Assembly (NCBI GenBank): GCA_900468805.1
Contig: UEIF01000021.1
Coordinates: 311,397-375,396, forward strand
Direction of reading: 5' to 3'
DNA from: Hyphomicrobiales bacterium
GTDB taxonomy: Bacteria; Pseudomonadota; Alphaproteobacteria; Rhizobiales; Rhizobiaceae
DNA: 64,000 nucleotides
Below are positions 41,293 to 49,849 of this stretch, piece by piece. The position numbers and the translations under genes are program-made. Numbering within the stretch: position 1 is the stretch's first letter; every line of letters begins with the position of its first letter. Below the pieces are notes generated by a model. It searched no databases, had not been told where the DNA came from, and saw only the letters and a program-made list of their open reading frames with translations.

Positions 41293-42344
41293 CAGTCCTG
41301 CCGGCTGGCCTCTTCGTTTGCCGCTACATAGGTCGCGTCATAGGCCTTGACGATGCGGCCGACCAACGGATGGCGCACGACGTCGACATCCCTGAAGCGC
41401 ACCATCGAGATGCCCTCGACGTCGTTCAGCAGGTGCAGCGCTTCCACGAGGCCGGATTTGACGCCGCGGGGCAGGTCGATCTGGCTCGGGTCGCCGGTGA
41501 TGATCATACGCGAATTCTCGCCGAGACGCGTCAGGAACATCTTCATCTGCATCGCCGTGGTGTTTTGGGCCTCGTCGAGGATAACGGCGGCGTTGGCGAG
41601 CGTGCGTCCGCGCATGAAGGCGAGCGGCGCGATTTCGATGACGCCGGCGGTGATCGCCCGTTCGACCTTGTCGCCGGGGATCATGTCGTAAAGCGCGTCG
41701 TAGAGCGGGCGCAGATAAGGATCGACCTTCTCCTTCATATCGCCCGGCAGGAAGCCGAGGCGTTCGCCGGCTTCCACGGCCGGCCGCGAAAGGATGATCT
41801 TCTCGACGGCGCCTCGCTCCAGAAGCTGGGCTGCGTGGGCGACGGCGAGATAAGTCTTGCCGGTACCGGCCGGGCCGACGCCGAACACCATCTCCGAGCG
41901 CTCAAGCGCCCGCATATAGGCATCCTGTGTCGGCGTGCGCGCGATGATCGTCTTCTTGCGCGTAGAAATCTGCGCCATCGTCAATTTGGCTTTTTTCTCC
42001 ATCGTCGGCAGCGTGAGCTGGTCGTCGGCGGCAACCGCCATGCGGATTGCGCCTTCCACGTCTGAACGCTCCACACTGCCGCCTTTCTGGAGTTTTTCAT
42101 AGAGGTAATCGAGTGTGCGCCGCGCCTGATTGGTGGCCAGCACATCGCCGGTAATGACGACGGAGTTGCCACGCGCCCGCGCATCGATATGGAGCCGCTG
42201 TTCCAAGAGCTTCAGGTTCTGATCGAACTGTCCGAAAAGTTCGCTGGCGAACCGGTTGTTCTCGAACGTCAGGACGAAGTGATTGGCGTCGCTCGCAATG
42301 CGTGGGTGGCGCGGTGAAGATGAAACCAATTCCTGTCCGTTCAA
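41292..42344 (-). CDS. PhoH-like ATPase (YbeZ)
   Basis: A 350-residue PhoH/YbeZ P-loop ATPase. Walker A is GVGPAGTGKTYLA, Walker B is AAVILDEAQNTT and ITGDPSQIDLP follows. An N-terminal KH-like region (residues 25-90) is present. YbeZ is thought to partner YbeY in RNA processing, in keeping with its direct neighbour. Translation seems to start at a TTG (42344); the following residues match the family N-terminus. Confidence 0.92.
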   Translation of the reverse strand: MNGQELVSSSPRHPRIASDANHFVLTFENNRFASELFGQFDQNLKLLEQRLHIDARARGNSVVITGDVLATNQARRTLDYLYEKLQKGGSVERSDVEGAIRMAVAADDQLTLPTMEKKAKLTMAQISTRKKTIIARTPTQDAYMRALERSEMVFGVGPAGTGKTYLAVAHAAQLLERGAVEKIILSRPAVEAGERLGFLPGDMKEKVDPYLRPLYDALYDMIPGDKVERAITAGVIEIAPLAFMRGRTLANAAVILDEAQNTTAMQMKMFLTRLGENSRMIITGDPSQIDLPRGVKSGLVEALHLLNDVEGISMVRFRDVDVVRHPLVGRIVKAYDATYVAANEEASRQD

Positions 42345-42362
42345 GCGGTCGAGCTCCTTGGG

Positions 42363-43772
42363 TTAGACCTCAGCCTCTGCGCGTTCGGCAAACAGGCTGT
42401 TGGTTCCGGTTCCTGTGATTCGCACTTTAATAATGTCACCGATTTGCGATGCTTTTGCATCAACATTCACAGACTGAAGCCAGGGAGAACGTCCGATGAG
42501 CTGACCCGGCATGCGGCCCGGCTTTTCCAGGAGAAGATCGATTTCCTTGCCGACGCAGGACTCGTTGAATTCCTGCGTCTGCTTGAGAAGCAGCGCTTGC
42601 AGGCGTTCCAGCCGTTCTGCTTTGATTTTTTCCGGCACCTGGTCCTTCAATTCCGCACCGGGCGTACCCGGCCGCGTCGAATATTTGAACGAGAAGGCCT
42701 GTGCATAACGAACCTCCTCAACGAGTTTTAGTGTATCCTCAAATTCGCCGTCTGTCTCCCCCGGAAAGCCGGTGATGAAGTCGCCTGAGAGCGCGATATC
42801 GGGGCGGACCTTGCGGATGCGCTCGATGAGGGAAAGATATTCAGCTGCCGTGTGGCGGCGGTTCATCGCCTTGAGAATACGGTCCGAGCCGGCCTGAACC
42901 GGCAGGTGCAGGTAAGGCATCAGCGTGCGAAGGTCGCGATGCGCCTCGATCAACCGGTCGTCCATGTCGCGCGGATGGCTGGTCGTATATCGAAGCCGTG
43001 CAAGGCCGCGGATATCCGCAAGCCGGTAGAGCAGGTCGCCAAGGCTCCACTCTTCGCCCTTCGGGCCGAGGCCGTGCCAGGCATTGACGTTCTGGCCGAG
43101 CAGAGTGATTTCGCGCACGCCGCCATCGACGAGCCTCATCGCCTCCTCGACGATCTGCGAGACCGGTCGCGAAACCTCCGAGCCGCGCGTATAGGGCACG
43201 ACGCAGAAGGTGCAGAATTTGTCGCAGCCTTCCTGCACCGTCAGGAAGGAGGTCACGCCGCGGGCACGGATCTTCGGCGCCTCGGCAATCGGCAGATGCT
43301 CGAACTTGTCCTCGATCGCATATTCCGTATCGACGACGCGGTGGCCTTCCTTGGCGCGGCGCAGCGCCTCCGGCAGGCGGTGATAGGTCTGCGGGCCGAT
43401 GACGACATCGACAGCCGGCGCACGGCGCAGGATTTCCTCGCCCTCGGCCTGTGCCACACAGCCGGCAACACCGATCATCATCTCGCGGCCGTCGGCAGCC
43501 TTGCGCTTCTTCATCTCGCGCAGTCGCCCGAGCGCGGAATAGACCTTCTCGGCAGCCTTCTCGCGGATATGGCAGGTATTGAGCAGGACGAGGTCGGCCT
43601 CTTCCATGTCCTCGGTTGGCTCATAGCCGTCGCGGGCAAGAGCATCGCTCATGCGCGTCGAGTCATAGACGTTCATCTGGCAGCCATAGGTCTTGATGAA
43701 AACCTTGCGGCTGTTGGAGCCATCGCGGAGAGAAACCTCCGGGGCCTGAAGAAGGGCGCTGTCCTGGGTCAT
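42363..43772 (-). CDS. miaB: tRNA-2-methylthio-N6-dimethylallyladenosine synthase MiaB
   Basis: A 469-residue radical-SAM methylthiotransferase for A37 of tRNAs reading UNN codons. The N-terminal domain has the three auxiliary-cluster cysteines (TYGCQMN, LNTCHIRE, VAGCVAQ). The radical SAM site is CDKFCTFCVVPY and a TRAM domain ends the protein. It lies upstream of phoH, the standard miaB-ybeZ-ybeY order. Confidence 0.96.
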   Translation of the reverse strand: MTQDSALLQAPEVSLRDGSNSRKVFIKTYGCQMNVYDSTRMSDALARDGYEPTEDMEEADLVLLNTCHIREKAAEKVYSALGRLREMKKRKAADGREMMIGVAGCVAQAEGEEILRRAPAVDVVIGPQTYHRLPEALRRAKEGHRVVDTEYAIEDKFEHLPIAEAPKIRARGVTSFLTVQEGCDKFCTFCVVPYTRGSEVSRPVSQIVEEAMRLVDGGVREITLLGQNVNAWHGLGPKGEEWSLGDLLYRLADIRGLARLRYTTSHPRDMDDRLIEAHRDLRTLMPYLHLPVQAGSDRILKAMNRRHTAAEYLSLIERIRKVRPDIALSGDFITGFPGETDGEFEDTLKLVEEVRYAQAFSFKYSTRPGTPGAELKDQVPEKIKAERLERLQALLLKQTQEFNESCVGKEIDLLLEKPGRMPGQLIGRSPWLQSVNVDAKASQIGDIIKVRITGTGTNSLFAERAEAEV

Positions 43773-43820
43773 GGCGCGTTATCTAGTGGTTTTTGGCGCG
43801 CGAGAAAAGGGACTCTTGCC

Positions 43821-44618
43821 TCAGCCGACGTTGCGGCCGCGAAGGCTGCTGTTCAGCAGGTTGCGGATGCGGGCGGCGATCGTCGCGCTGACGTCCTTGC
43901 GATTGGTCTTCTCGCCATATTCGATCGCCTCGCCGAAGGAGACTTCGGCATCGATGGCACCACATTTGAAGATGTCTTTGAGATGCGGCAGAAGCTCGAT
44001 ATCGCCCGGCCATGCGGCGAGCGGGCGGTGATAGCGGCCCATGGCGATACCGTGCACCTGCGTATAGGCAATGGAAACCGGCTGGACCATGACAGAACCG
44101 GTCGGGGAATGCGGCACGGCCATGGCGGCTGCGCCGAAGAGCGACGATTTGACCTCCAGCAGGCGATTGCCGTCAGAGGTCGTTCCCTCGGGAAAAAGCA
44201 CGACGATTTCGCCGTCTGCCATACGGCCGGCGATTTCGTTCGCCTGATCGCCGGTGCGGCGTTTTTCCTCCCGCACCACGAAGACGCTCTTCTGCAGCTT
44301 GGCGAGAGTGCCGAAAATCGGCCAGTCGCGCACCTCGATCTTGGCGATGAAGGCAACGTCTGCAACGGCCGACATGACCATGATGTCCATCCACGAGGAG
44401 TGATTGGAGCAGAGCATCAGCGGCCGGCGTCTCTCAAGTGTGCCGCGCACGCGAATGCGGATGCCGAGACAATAGCAGACGATGCGATGCCAGTGTCGGG
44501 GCAGAGTGCGACGCAGCTTCCAGTTAAAATAAAGCGCCAGCACCTGCAGCGGCATGAGCAGGATGCTGACGACAATGATGACGGTAATGGCGAAGGCAAT
44601 GCGCAGCCTGACGATCAA
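43821..44618 (-). CDS. plsC: 1-acyl-sn-glycerol-3-phosphate acyltransferase family protein
   Basis: A 265-residue membrane acyltransferase. An N-terminal hydrophobic helix (FAITVIIVVSILLMPLQVLAL) precedes the catalytic NHSSWMD (NHx4D) near residue 92 and the acceptor motif FPEGTTSDG near 164. It most likely acylates lysophosphatidate; OlsA of ornithine lipid synthesis has the same motifs and cannot be excluded. OlsB lies 17 kb away in this window. It is located between miaB and the fur-like gene. Confidence 0.85.
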   Translation of the reverse strand: MIVRLRIAFAITVIIVVSILLMPLQVLALYFNWKLRRTLPRHWHRIVCYCLGIRIRVRGTLERRRPLMLCSNHSSWMDIMVMSAVADVAFIAKIEVRDWPIFGTLAKLQKSVFVVREEKRRTGDQANEIAGRMADGEIVVLFPEGTTSDGNRLLEVKSSLFGAAAMAVPHSPTGSVMVQPVSIAYTQVHGIAMGRYHRPLAAWPGDIELLPHLKDIFKCGAIDAEVSFGEAIEYGEKTNRKDVSATIAARIRNLLNSSLRGRNVG

Positions 44619-44645
44619 ATGCGGCGCTCCCGGACTGCCATGGTA

Positions 44646-45074
44646 TCAGATTTCGTCTTTCTTCAGCGGGATGCCGTAGAGTTCGAGGCGGTGGTCCACG
44701 AGCTTGAAGCCGTGTTCGCGTGCGATCCGCTCCTGCAGCGCCTCGATTTCCGGTGAGCGAAATTCGATCACGGCGCCGGTCTTCAGGTCGATCAGATGAT
44801 CGTGATGTTCTTCGGGAACCGTCTCGTAGCGGGAGCGGCCATCACGGAAATCGTGCCGGGCGATGATGCCGGCGTCCTCGAACAGCTTCACGGTGCGATA
44901 GACAGTCGAGATAGAAATCTTGGCATCGACCTTGACGGAACGCCGATAAAGCTCCTCGACATCGGGATGATCTTCGGAATCCTCGAGAATACGCGCGATC
45001 ACCCGGCGCTGCTCGGTCATGCGCATGCCGCGTTCAGCGCAAAGCTCCTCAAGGGTCTTGGCTTCCTCAGTCAT
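44646..45074 (-). CDS. mur: Fur-family regulator, rhizobial Mur type
   Basis: A 142-residue Fur-family metalloregulator. The winged helix covers residues 15-85 (MTEQRRVIARILED...ISISTVYRTVKLFEDAGI) and the regulatory metal site contains HHDHLIDLKTG. The CxxC pairs that bind structural zinc in many Fur proteins are absent, as in the manganese-responsive Mur of Rhizobium and Sinorhizobium, which represses Mn transport genes. Iron control in these bacteria is mostly by RirA and Irr, so Mur is the likelier name. It follows rimI on the same strand after 34 bases. Confidence 0.85.
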   Translation of the reverse strand: MTEEAKTLEELCAERGMRMTEQRRVIARILEDSEDHPDVEELYRRSVKVDAKISISTVYRTVKLFEDAGIIARHDFRDGRSRYETVPEEHHDHLIDLKTGAVIEFRSPEIEALQERIAREHGFKLVDHRLELYGIPLKKDEI

Positions 45075-45108
45075 GGCTGCCTTCTCGCTATTCCTGTCGA
45101 GAAGGGAA

Positions 45109-45609
45109 CTACCGAAGAACGCGCTTCATGACAAGCGCTGTGGAGGTAGCCCCATTGGCGTCCTTGTAATAGCCCTTGCGCTCGCCGGCCTGCTCGAAGC
45201 CAAGCTTGCGGTAAAGGCCAAGGGCAGCGATATTGCCGTTGTCGACTTCCAGGAACATGCTCTCGCCGCCGCGAAGGCGTGCTTCGCGTATAGCGGCCTG
45301 CATCAGACGCCAGCCGAGGCCGGAATGCGCGACCTTCGCCTGCACGGCGACCGTCAGGATTTCCGCCTCGCCGGCAACCTGGCGCGCAAGGATGAAACCC
45401 GGCAAGGTCTTCTTCAGGATGGCATTGGTCTGGCGGGCAACAAAGCCGAAGACGGTGTTCTGGGAAAGCAGGCTGTGGAATTCGCCGTCACCCCAGGGGC
45501 GCGCGAAGCGTTCGCCGTGGAGGACGGAAACGTCGAGGCAATCCTCGGGCTCCATGACGACGATTTCGAATTCCGGTTTCAGCGTCAGATAGGCTTCCAG
45601 CATTGTCAT
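45109..45609 (-). CDS. rimI: GNAT acetyltransferase RimI
   Basis: A 166-residue GNAT enzyme expected to acetylate the N-terminal Ala of ribosomal protein S18. The acetyl-CoA loop is AHSGLGWRLMQAA, followed by LEVDNGNIAALGLYRKLGFEQAGERKGYY, the RimI end motif. It overlaps tsaB by ATGA, and tsaB-rimI pairing is widespread. Confidence 0.92.
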   Translation of the reverse strand: MTMLEAYLTLKPEFEIVVMEPEDCLDVSVLHGERFARPWGDGEFHSLLSQNTVFGFVARQTNAILKKTLPGFILARQVAGEAEILTVAVQAKVAHSGLGWRLMQAAIREARLRGGESMFLEVDNGNIAALGLYRKLGFEQAGERKGYYKDANGATSTALVMKRVLR

Positions 45610-46265
45610 ACTCTTGCAACCGCGTACCCGGCCTGCGGTTTGGCATCGGGTCCACGCAGATAAACGGGCTTCGGTTTTCCGGCATTCGGGTTCGCAGCCG
45701 CACCGAGGCGGGCCACGATGGAGATCGGGAATGTGTTGATGTGCTCGCCCGTTGCATCGGGCTTCAGGAGCGGAGTCGCAGAACCGGTGATCTCGCCGTC
45801 GAAACCGGCGGCAAAAGCCTGGGCCTCCACTACACTCGCCGCACGCGCCTCGTCGAGCGGCGAACCGTCGGCGGCGAAGGACTGGAGATAGATTTCGTCC
45901 CGCTTGGCATCCATCGCTGCGAGCACTGCGCAGCCCGGTGTGTTCTCGCGCTGAGCGGCTGCCATGACCTCGAGTGTGGTGATGCCGACGGCGGGAATAT
46001 TGAGGGAAAGCGCAAAGCCGCGGGCTGCGGCGACGCCGACGCGGATACCGGTAAAGGAGCCAGGTCCGATGGTGACGGCAATGCGGTCGACATCAGAAAG
46101 CGAGACGCCCGCCTGATCCAGCGCGCGATCGACGATACCCATCAGATGTTCAGCATGCCCCTTGCCGATCATGTCCGATGCCTCCCCCAGCATCGTATTC
46201 CTGCCGCTGTCATAGATAGCGGCAGCGCAATCCACACCTGCCGTGTCGAGCGCCAGAACGATCAT
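45606..46265 (-). CDS. tsaB: tRNA threonylcarbamoyladenosine biosynthesis protein TsaB
   Basis: A 219-residue ASKHA-fold partner of TsaD in forming t6A37 of tRNA. It has IVLALDTAGVDCAAAI at the start and IAVTIGPGSFTGIRVGVAAARGFA near residue 62. The metal-binding HxEGH of TsaD is missing, as expected for TsaB, which is a scaffold rather than the catalyst. It is coupled to rimI. Confidence 0.94.
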   Translation of the reverse strand: MIVLALDTAGVDCAAAIYDSGRNTMLGEASDMIGKGHAEHLMGIVDRALDQAGVSLSDVDRIAVTIGPGSFTGIRVGVAAARGFALSLNIPAVGITTLEVMAAAQRENTPGCAVLAAMDAKRDEIYLQSFAADGSPLDEARAASVVEAQAFAAGFDGEITGSATPLLKPDATGEHINTFPISIVARLGAAANPNAGKPKPVYLRGPDAKPQAGYAVARV

Positions 46266-46352
46266 GCCATCAATTTCCGAATAAACTATTGTCGCCCATC
46301 CATAAATCCGTCCGACCCAACCCCAGATGAACGGCCGGACGTATCCGAGATT

Positions 46353-46919
46353 TTAAGCGGCAATCACTTCCTGCACTTCCGGAACGAAATGGCGCAACAG
46401 GTTCTGGACACCGTGCTTCAGCGTAGCCGTCGAAGACGGGCAGCCGGCGCAGGAGCCCTTCATGTTCAGATAGACCTTGCCGTCCTTGAAGCCACGGAAG
46501 GTGATGTCGCCGCCATCCTGGGCAACGGCCGGACGCACGCGCGTCTCCAGCAGTTCCTTGATGGTCAGCACGATCGATTCGTCACCCTCGTCGAAGAATT
46601 CGTCACCCGCATCGGCATCTTCCGACAGGATCGAGGCATCGCCCATGACCGGCTTGCCAGACATGAAATGCTCCATGATCGAGCCGAGGATGGCTGGCTT
46701 CAGATGCTGCCATTCGGCATTGTCCTTGGAGACGGAGATGAAATCGTAGCCGAAATAGACACCGGTCACGCCCGGGATATCGAAGAGGCGGGCGGCGAGC
46801 GGCGAAGCCTGGGCTTCATCGGCATTGCGGAATTCGGCCGTGCCGTTTTCCATCACGACCTTGCCAGGAAGGAACTTCTGTGTTGCCGGGTTCGGCGTGG
46901 CTTCGGTCTGAATGAACAT
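46353..46919 (-). CDS. NifU-family iron-sulfur carrier (NfuA type)
   Basis: A 188-residue Fe-S scaffold or carrier. The Nfu N-terminal domain starts MFIQTEATPNPATQKFLPG. The C-terminal NifU domain carries the cluster-binding CAGC in GSCAGCPSSTATL and the DGGDITF motif. It delivers clusters to apoproteins; nothing suggests a nitrogenase-specific role here. It stands alone between tsaB and a universal stress gene. Confidence 0.92.
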   Translation of the reverse strand: MFIQTEATPNPATQKFLPGKVVMENGTAEFRNADEAQASPLAARLFDIPGVTGVYFGYDFISVSKDNAEWQHLKPAILGSIMEHFMSGKPVMGDASILSEDADAGDEFFDEGDESIVLTIKELLETRVRPAVAQDGGDITFRGFKDGKVYLNMKGSCAGCPSSTATLKHGVQNLLRHFVPEVQEVIAA

Positions 46920-47026
46920 CTCGCTCTCCGTGCGGCGGGCCGTGACCTCTGCCGTCTTTAGAATTCTTCAAAAGAAAATAAGCCTATTGTCCGGCCAATT
47001 CAAGAGACTGATACTCAAGAAATGAC

Positions 47027-47518
47027 TTAACAGAGGGCGTCGATTTCTTCGTTGGTCAGCGTGTCGGGAAGCACGGTGACGGGAATGGGAAAGGCCGCTC
47101 CCCGTCCGGCGATAGATGAAACCAGCGGTCCCGGTCCTTCCTTGGCGGAGCTTGCGGCAAGCACGAGGATGGCGACGTCCCGATCTTCTTCGATCACCGC
47201 ATTGATTTGCTCTGCCGAGTTGCCTTCGCGGATGACGATTTCAGGCTCGATGCCGATCGTCTCGCGCACGATCTGCGCGATCTTGGCGACGGTGGCTTCC
47301 GCCTCCTCGCGGGCTTCCGCCCGCATGATCTCCTCGACGCCAAGCCATTGCTGGAAATCGCCTTCCGGGATCACATAGAGAAGGATGAGGCCGCCATTGG
47401 AATTCTTGGCGCGCCGTCCGGCATAATGGACGGCGCGTTGGCATTCAGGAGTCCCGTCTATCACCGCTATGAATTTGCGGCGATGACCTTCGAGCCGTGA
47501 GAGTCGCTTTGATACCAT
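47027..47518 (-). CDS. universal stress protein (UspA family)
   Basis: A 163-residue single Usp domain: RKFIAVIDGTPECQRAVHYAGRRA at the start, VAILVLAASS in the middle and FPIPVTVLPD at the end. The G-x2-G-x9-G(S/T) ATP loop is not intact (GPGPLVSSIAGRG), so nucleotide binding is doubtful. The ATG giving MVSKRLSRLEG is preferred over a GTG nine codons upstream. It follows trpS on the minus strand after 75 bases. Confidence 0.85.
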   Translation of the reverse strand: MVSKRLSRLEGHRRKFIAVIDGTPECQRAVHYAGRRAKNSNGGLILLYVIPEGDFQQWLGVEEIMRAEAREEAEATVAKIAQIVRETIGIEPEIVIREGNSAEQINAVIEEDRDVAILVLAASSAKEGPGPLVSSIAGRGAAFPIPVTVLPDTLTNEEIDALC

Positions 47519-47593
47519 GGTGCGAACTCTGACACCTGAGACCAAAAATTTGCAAGCCCCCGTTTTGCACGGGAGCTCTGCATGTCGATCGGA

Positions 47594-48658
47594 CTAGTAG
47601 AGGAAGCCGATGATCTCTCGAAGTTCGCGCATCGTCACGTCGGCGCGTGCCCTTGCGCGTTCATTGCCGTTGCGCAGGATCGCGTCGATATGGCTCGTAT
47701 CGCTCATCAGGCGGCGCATTTCGCCAGTGATCGGCGAAAGCACCTGAACAGCGAGATCGATCAGCGCCGGCTTGAAGACGGAGAACTGCTGGCCGCCGAA
47801 TTCTGCGAGCACCTGCTCCTTCGACTGGTCGGCGAGTGCCGCATAGATCGAAACGAGGTTCTCGGCTTCCGGCCGGCTTTCCAGACCGGCGACTTCGCTC
47901 GGCAATCCATCAGGATCGGTCTTGGCCTTGCGGATCTTCTTGGAGATCGCATCCTCGTCGTCCATCAGGTTGATGCGCGAAAGGTCCGACGGGTCGGACT
48001 TCGACATCTTCTTCGTGCCGTCGCGCAGCGACATGACGCGCGGTGCCGGCCCGCCGATCAGCGGTTCGACCATCGGGAAATAGGCATGCACCGGCTCGTT
48101 GCCGACAGTGATGTCGATCCCGTAGTCCGTCTTGCGGATATGCGAGCCGTAGTCGAGGTTGAACTTCATCGCGATGTCGCGGGTGAGCTCCAGATGCTGC
48201 TTCTGGTCCTCGCCGACGGGCACATGCGTCGCGCGGTAGACGAGAATGTCGGCAGCCATCAGGCTCGGATAGGCGTAAAGACCGAGCGAGGCCTGCTCGC
48301 GGTCCTTGCCGGCCTTGTCCTTGAACTGCGTCATGCGATTCATCCAGCCGAGGCGGGCGACACAGTTGAAGATCCAGGCGAGTTCGGCGTGCTGCGGTAC
48401 GGCGGACTGATTGAAGACGATATGCTTTTCGGCGTCGATGCCGGAAGCGATGAAGGCGGCCGCGATCGAGCGCGTCTGCGACAGCATGTCCTCGTGGACG
48501 AGTTGCGCGGTCAGCGCATGCAGATCGACGACGCAGTAGATGCAGTCGTTGCCGTCCTGGAGCTGCACGAAGCGACGGATCGCCCCGAGATAATTGCCGA
48601 GATGCAGATTGCCCGTCGGCTGAACGCCGGAGAATACGAGCTTCTTGAATTCGCCCAT
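47594..48658 (-). CDS. trpS: tryptophanyl-tRNA synthetase
   Basis: A 354-residue class I aminoacyl-tRNA synthetase. The HIGH-equivalent is PTGNLHLGNYLGAI and the KMSKS loop is TKKMSKSDPSD; GEDQKQHLELTRDIA is the TrpRS signature. The start MGEFKKLVFSG is set by GAGGA nine bases upstream. It belongs to the rhizobial murJ-trpS neighbourhood, here separated by a VOC gene and a peptidase gene. Confidence 0.96.
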   Translation of the reverse strand: MGEFKKLVFSGVQPTGNLHLGNYLGAIRRFVQLQDGNDCIYCVVDLHALTAQLVHEDMLSQTRSIAAAFIASGIDAEKHIVFNQSAVPQHAELAWIFNCVARLGWMNRMTQFKDKAGKDREQASLGLYAYPSLMAADILVYRATHVPVGEDQKQHLELTRDIAMKFNLDYGSHIRKTDYGIDITVGNEPVHAYFPMVEPLIGGPAPRVMSLRDGTKKMSKSDPSDLSRINLMDDEDAISKKIRKAKTDPDGLPSEVAGLESRPEAENLVSIYAALADQSKEQVLAEFGGQQFSVFKPALIDLAVQVLSPITGEMRRLMSDTSHIDAILRNGNERARARADVTMRELREIIGFLY

Positions 48659-48747
48659 GATGTTGTCCTCGATTAGGCTGGTGGAGGGCCTGACTGTGCC
48701 ATTAACGCCGCGGCTTATGCACGCGTGGCCGCTCGCAATCAAGGGGT

Positions 48748-49143
48748 TCAGCCCGCGGCATGCTGGATCAGATCGAACGTGTTGCCGTAAGGATCCGCAA
48801 AGACTGCGACGGTGCCGTAAACCTCGTGCCGTGGCTCCTCCAGAAAGAGCACCCCGGCTGTTAGCATCGCAGCATGGTCACGCGCAAAATCATCGGTTTT
48901 CAGGAAGAAACCCACACGTCCGCCGGCCTGGTTACCGATGGCTGCTCGCTGCGCTTCATTTGTCGCCTGTGCCAGTAAAAAGGCTGCCCCATCCCCGCCC
49001 TTCGGCTTGACGACGACCCAGCGCTTGCCTTCCGGCTGCACTTCATCTTGAAGGCATTCGAAGCCGAGAGCCTCACAATAGAAGGCTTTGGCGCGGTCAT
49101 AATCATCGACGACGAGGGTGACGAGGAAGAGGGATTGGGTCAC
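48748..49143 (-). CDS. VOC-family protein
   Basis: A 131-residue VOC domain (LFLVTLVVDDYDRAKAFYCEALGF; ending VAVFADPYGNTFDLIQ). Members are glyoxalase/bleomycin-resistance-like with varied roles. It lies upstream of trpS on the same strand with 89 bases between. No specific substrate can be given. Confidence 0.82.
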   Translation of the reverse strand: MTQSLFLVTLVVDDYDRAKAFYCEALGFECLQDEVQPEGKRWVVVKPKGGDGAAFLLAQATNEAQRAAIGNQAGGRVGFFLKTDDFARDHAAMLTAGVLFLEEPRHEVYGTVAVFADPYGNTFDLIQHAAG

Positions 49144-49330
49144 GGGGATCTCCAGATTAGGAAGGTTATTCCATTTATATGGGGGAAAATGCCGGATTTT
49201 ACGCCAAATTGATCAGCGCGCTTAGCTAAAATTGAGTATAAAATTTCACAGAAAAGCTTTCTTTGAACTGAAAATCCTCTCGCCGGGCTGGCGGCCCAAG
49301 GGGCCGTCGGGACAACCGATCGGAGGGACC

Positions 49331-49759
49331 ATGCAGAACGCTAGTTTGCTCGCCATGGCAGGCCTTTTCGCCCTACAATCAGCAACGACAGCCGTCGGTC
49401 AAGATAATCGACGGCAGACTACCCAGCTTCCCAAACACGAGACGCGTATAGCCTACACGATGCAGACCGTCAGTGTTCGCGCCGGCTGTTTTCCGGTGCG
49501 ATTGCGGGCGATTTTGTCGCATATCGCGGCAAAGACCGGCCGCCGCCCGATGATAACGTCGGGTTTCCGCCCGCATCCCCGCCGCCACGGCTCCCTGCAC
49601 GGAACGTGCATGGCAGCCGATATCAGGATTCCCGGACTGTCGGAGCGGACGATCATCGCGGCCGCGAAAACCGCGCCCGGGATAGGTGGGATCGGCAGCT
49701 ATTGCAACGGCATCATCCATGTCGATGTCGGGCCCCAGCGACGATGGGTCGATTGCTAA
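49331..49759 (+). CDS. exported M15-type peptidase-like protein (YcbK/DUF882 group)
   Basis: A 142-residue protein with a probable signal peptide (MQNASLLAMAGLFALQSATT, cleavage near residue 25). The small D-Ala-D-Ala carboxypeptidase-like fold has ITSGFRPHPRRHGSLHGTCMAADIRI, with His and Asp as zinc ligands, and IIHVDVGPQRRWVDC, with the final His. It would act on peptidoglycan cross-links in the periplasm. GGAGGGA precedes the ATG. It is the only plus-strand gene between hsp20-DUF1150 and tme. The upstream 187 bases show no further gene. Confidence 0.78.
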   Translation: MQNASLLAMAGLFALQSATTAVGQDNRRQTTQLPKHETRIAYTMQTVSVRAGCFPVRLRAILSHIAAKTGRRPMITSGFRPHPRRHGSLHGTCMAADIRIPGLSERTIIAAAKTAPGIGGIGSYCNGIIHVDVGPQRRWVDC

Positions 49760-49790
49760 GCAATTCCAGCGATTTTGCGCGCGGAATTGC
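49760..49790 (+). terminator. hairpin after the M15 peptidase gene
   Basis: GCAATTCC and GGAATTGC enclose an inner GCG/CGC stem, beginning right after the stop codon. No T run follows, so termination would be weak or serve mainly for RNA protection. Confidence 0.45.
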
Positions 49791-49806
49791 GCAAAAACAA
49801 AGGGAT

Positions 49807-49845
49807 AGAGTATCCCATGCTTCGAAGGAAAACCGGAGATACTCT
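49807..49845 (-). terminator. probable terminator of murJ
   Basis: On the minus strand AGAGTATC pairs with GATACTCT across a 23-base loop, followed by ATCCC and a T-rich tract, five bases after the murJ stop. Confidence 0.5.
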
Positions 49846-49849
49846 GATC

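Noticed and set aside
42852..44756. 634-codon plus-strand frame across miaB, plsC and the mur end
   Set aside because: It spans three clear genes on the other strand and shows only mirror composition.
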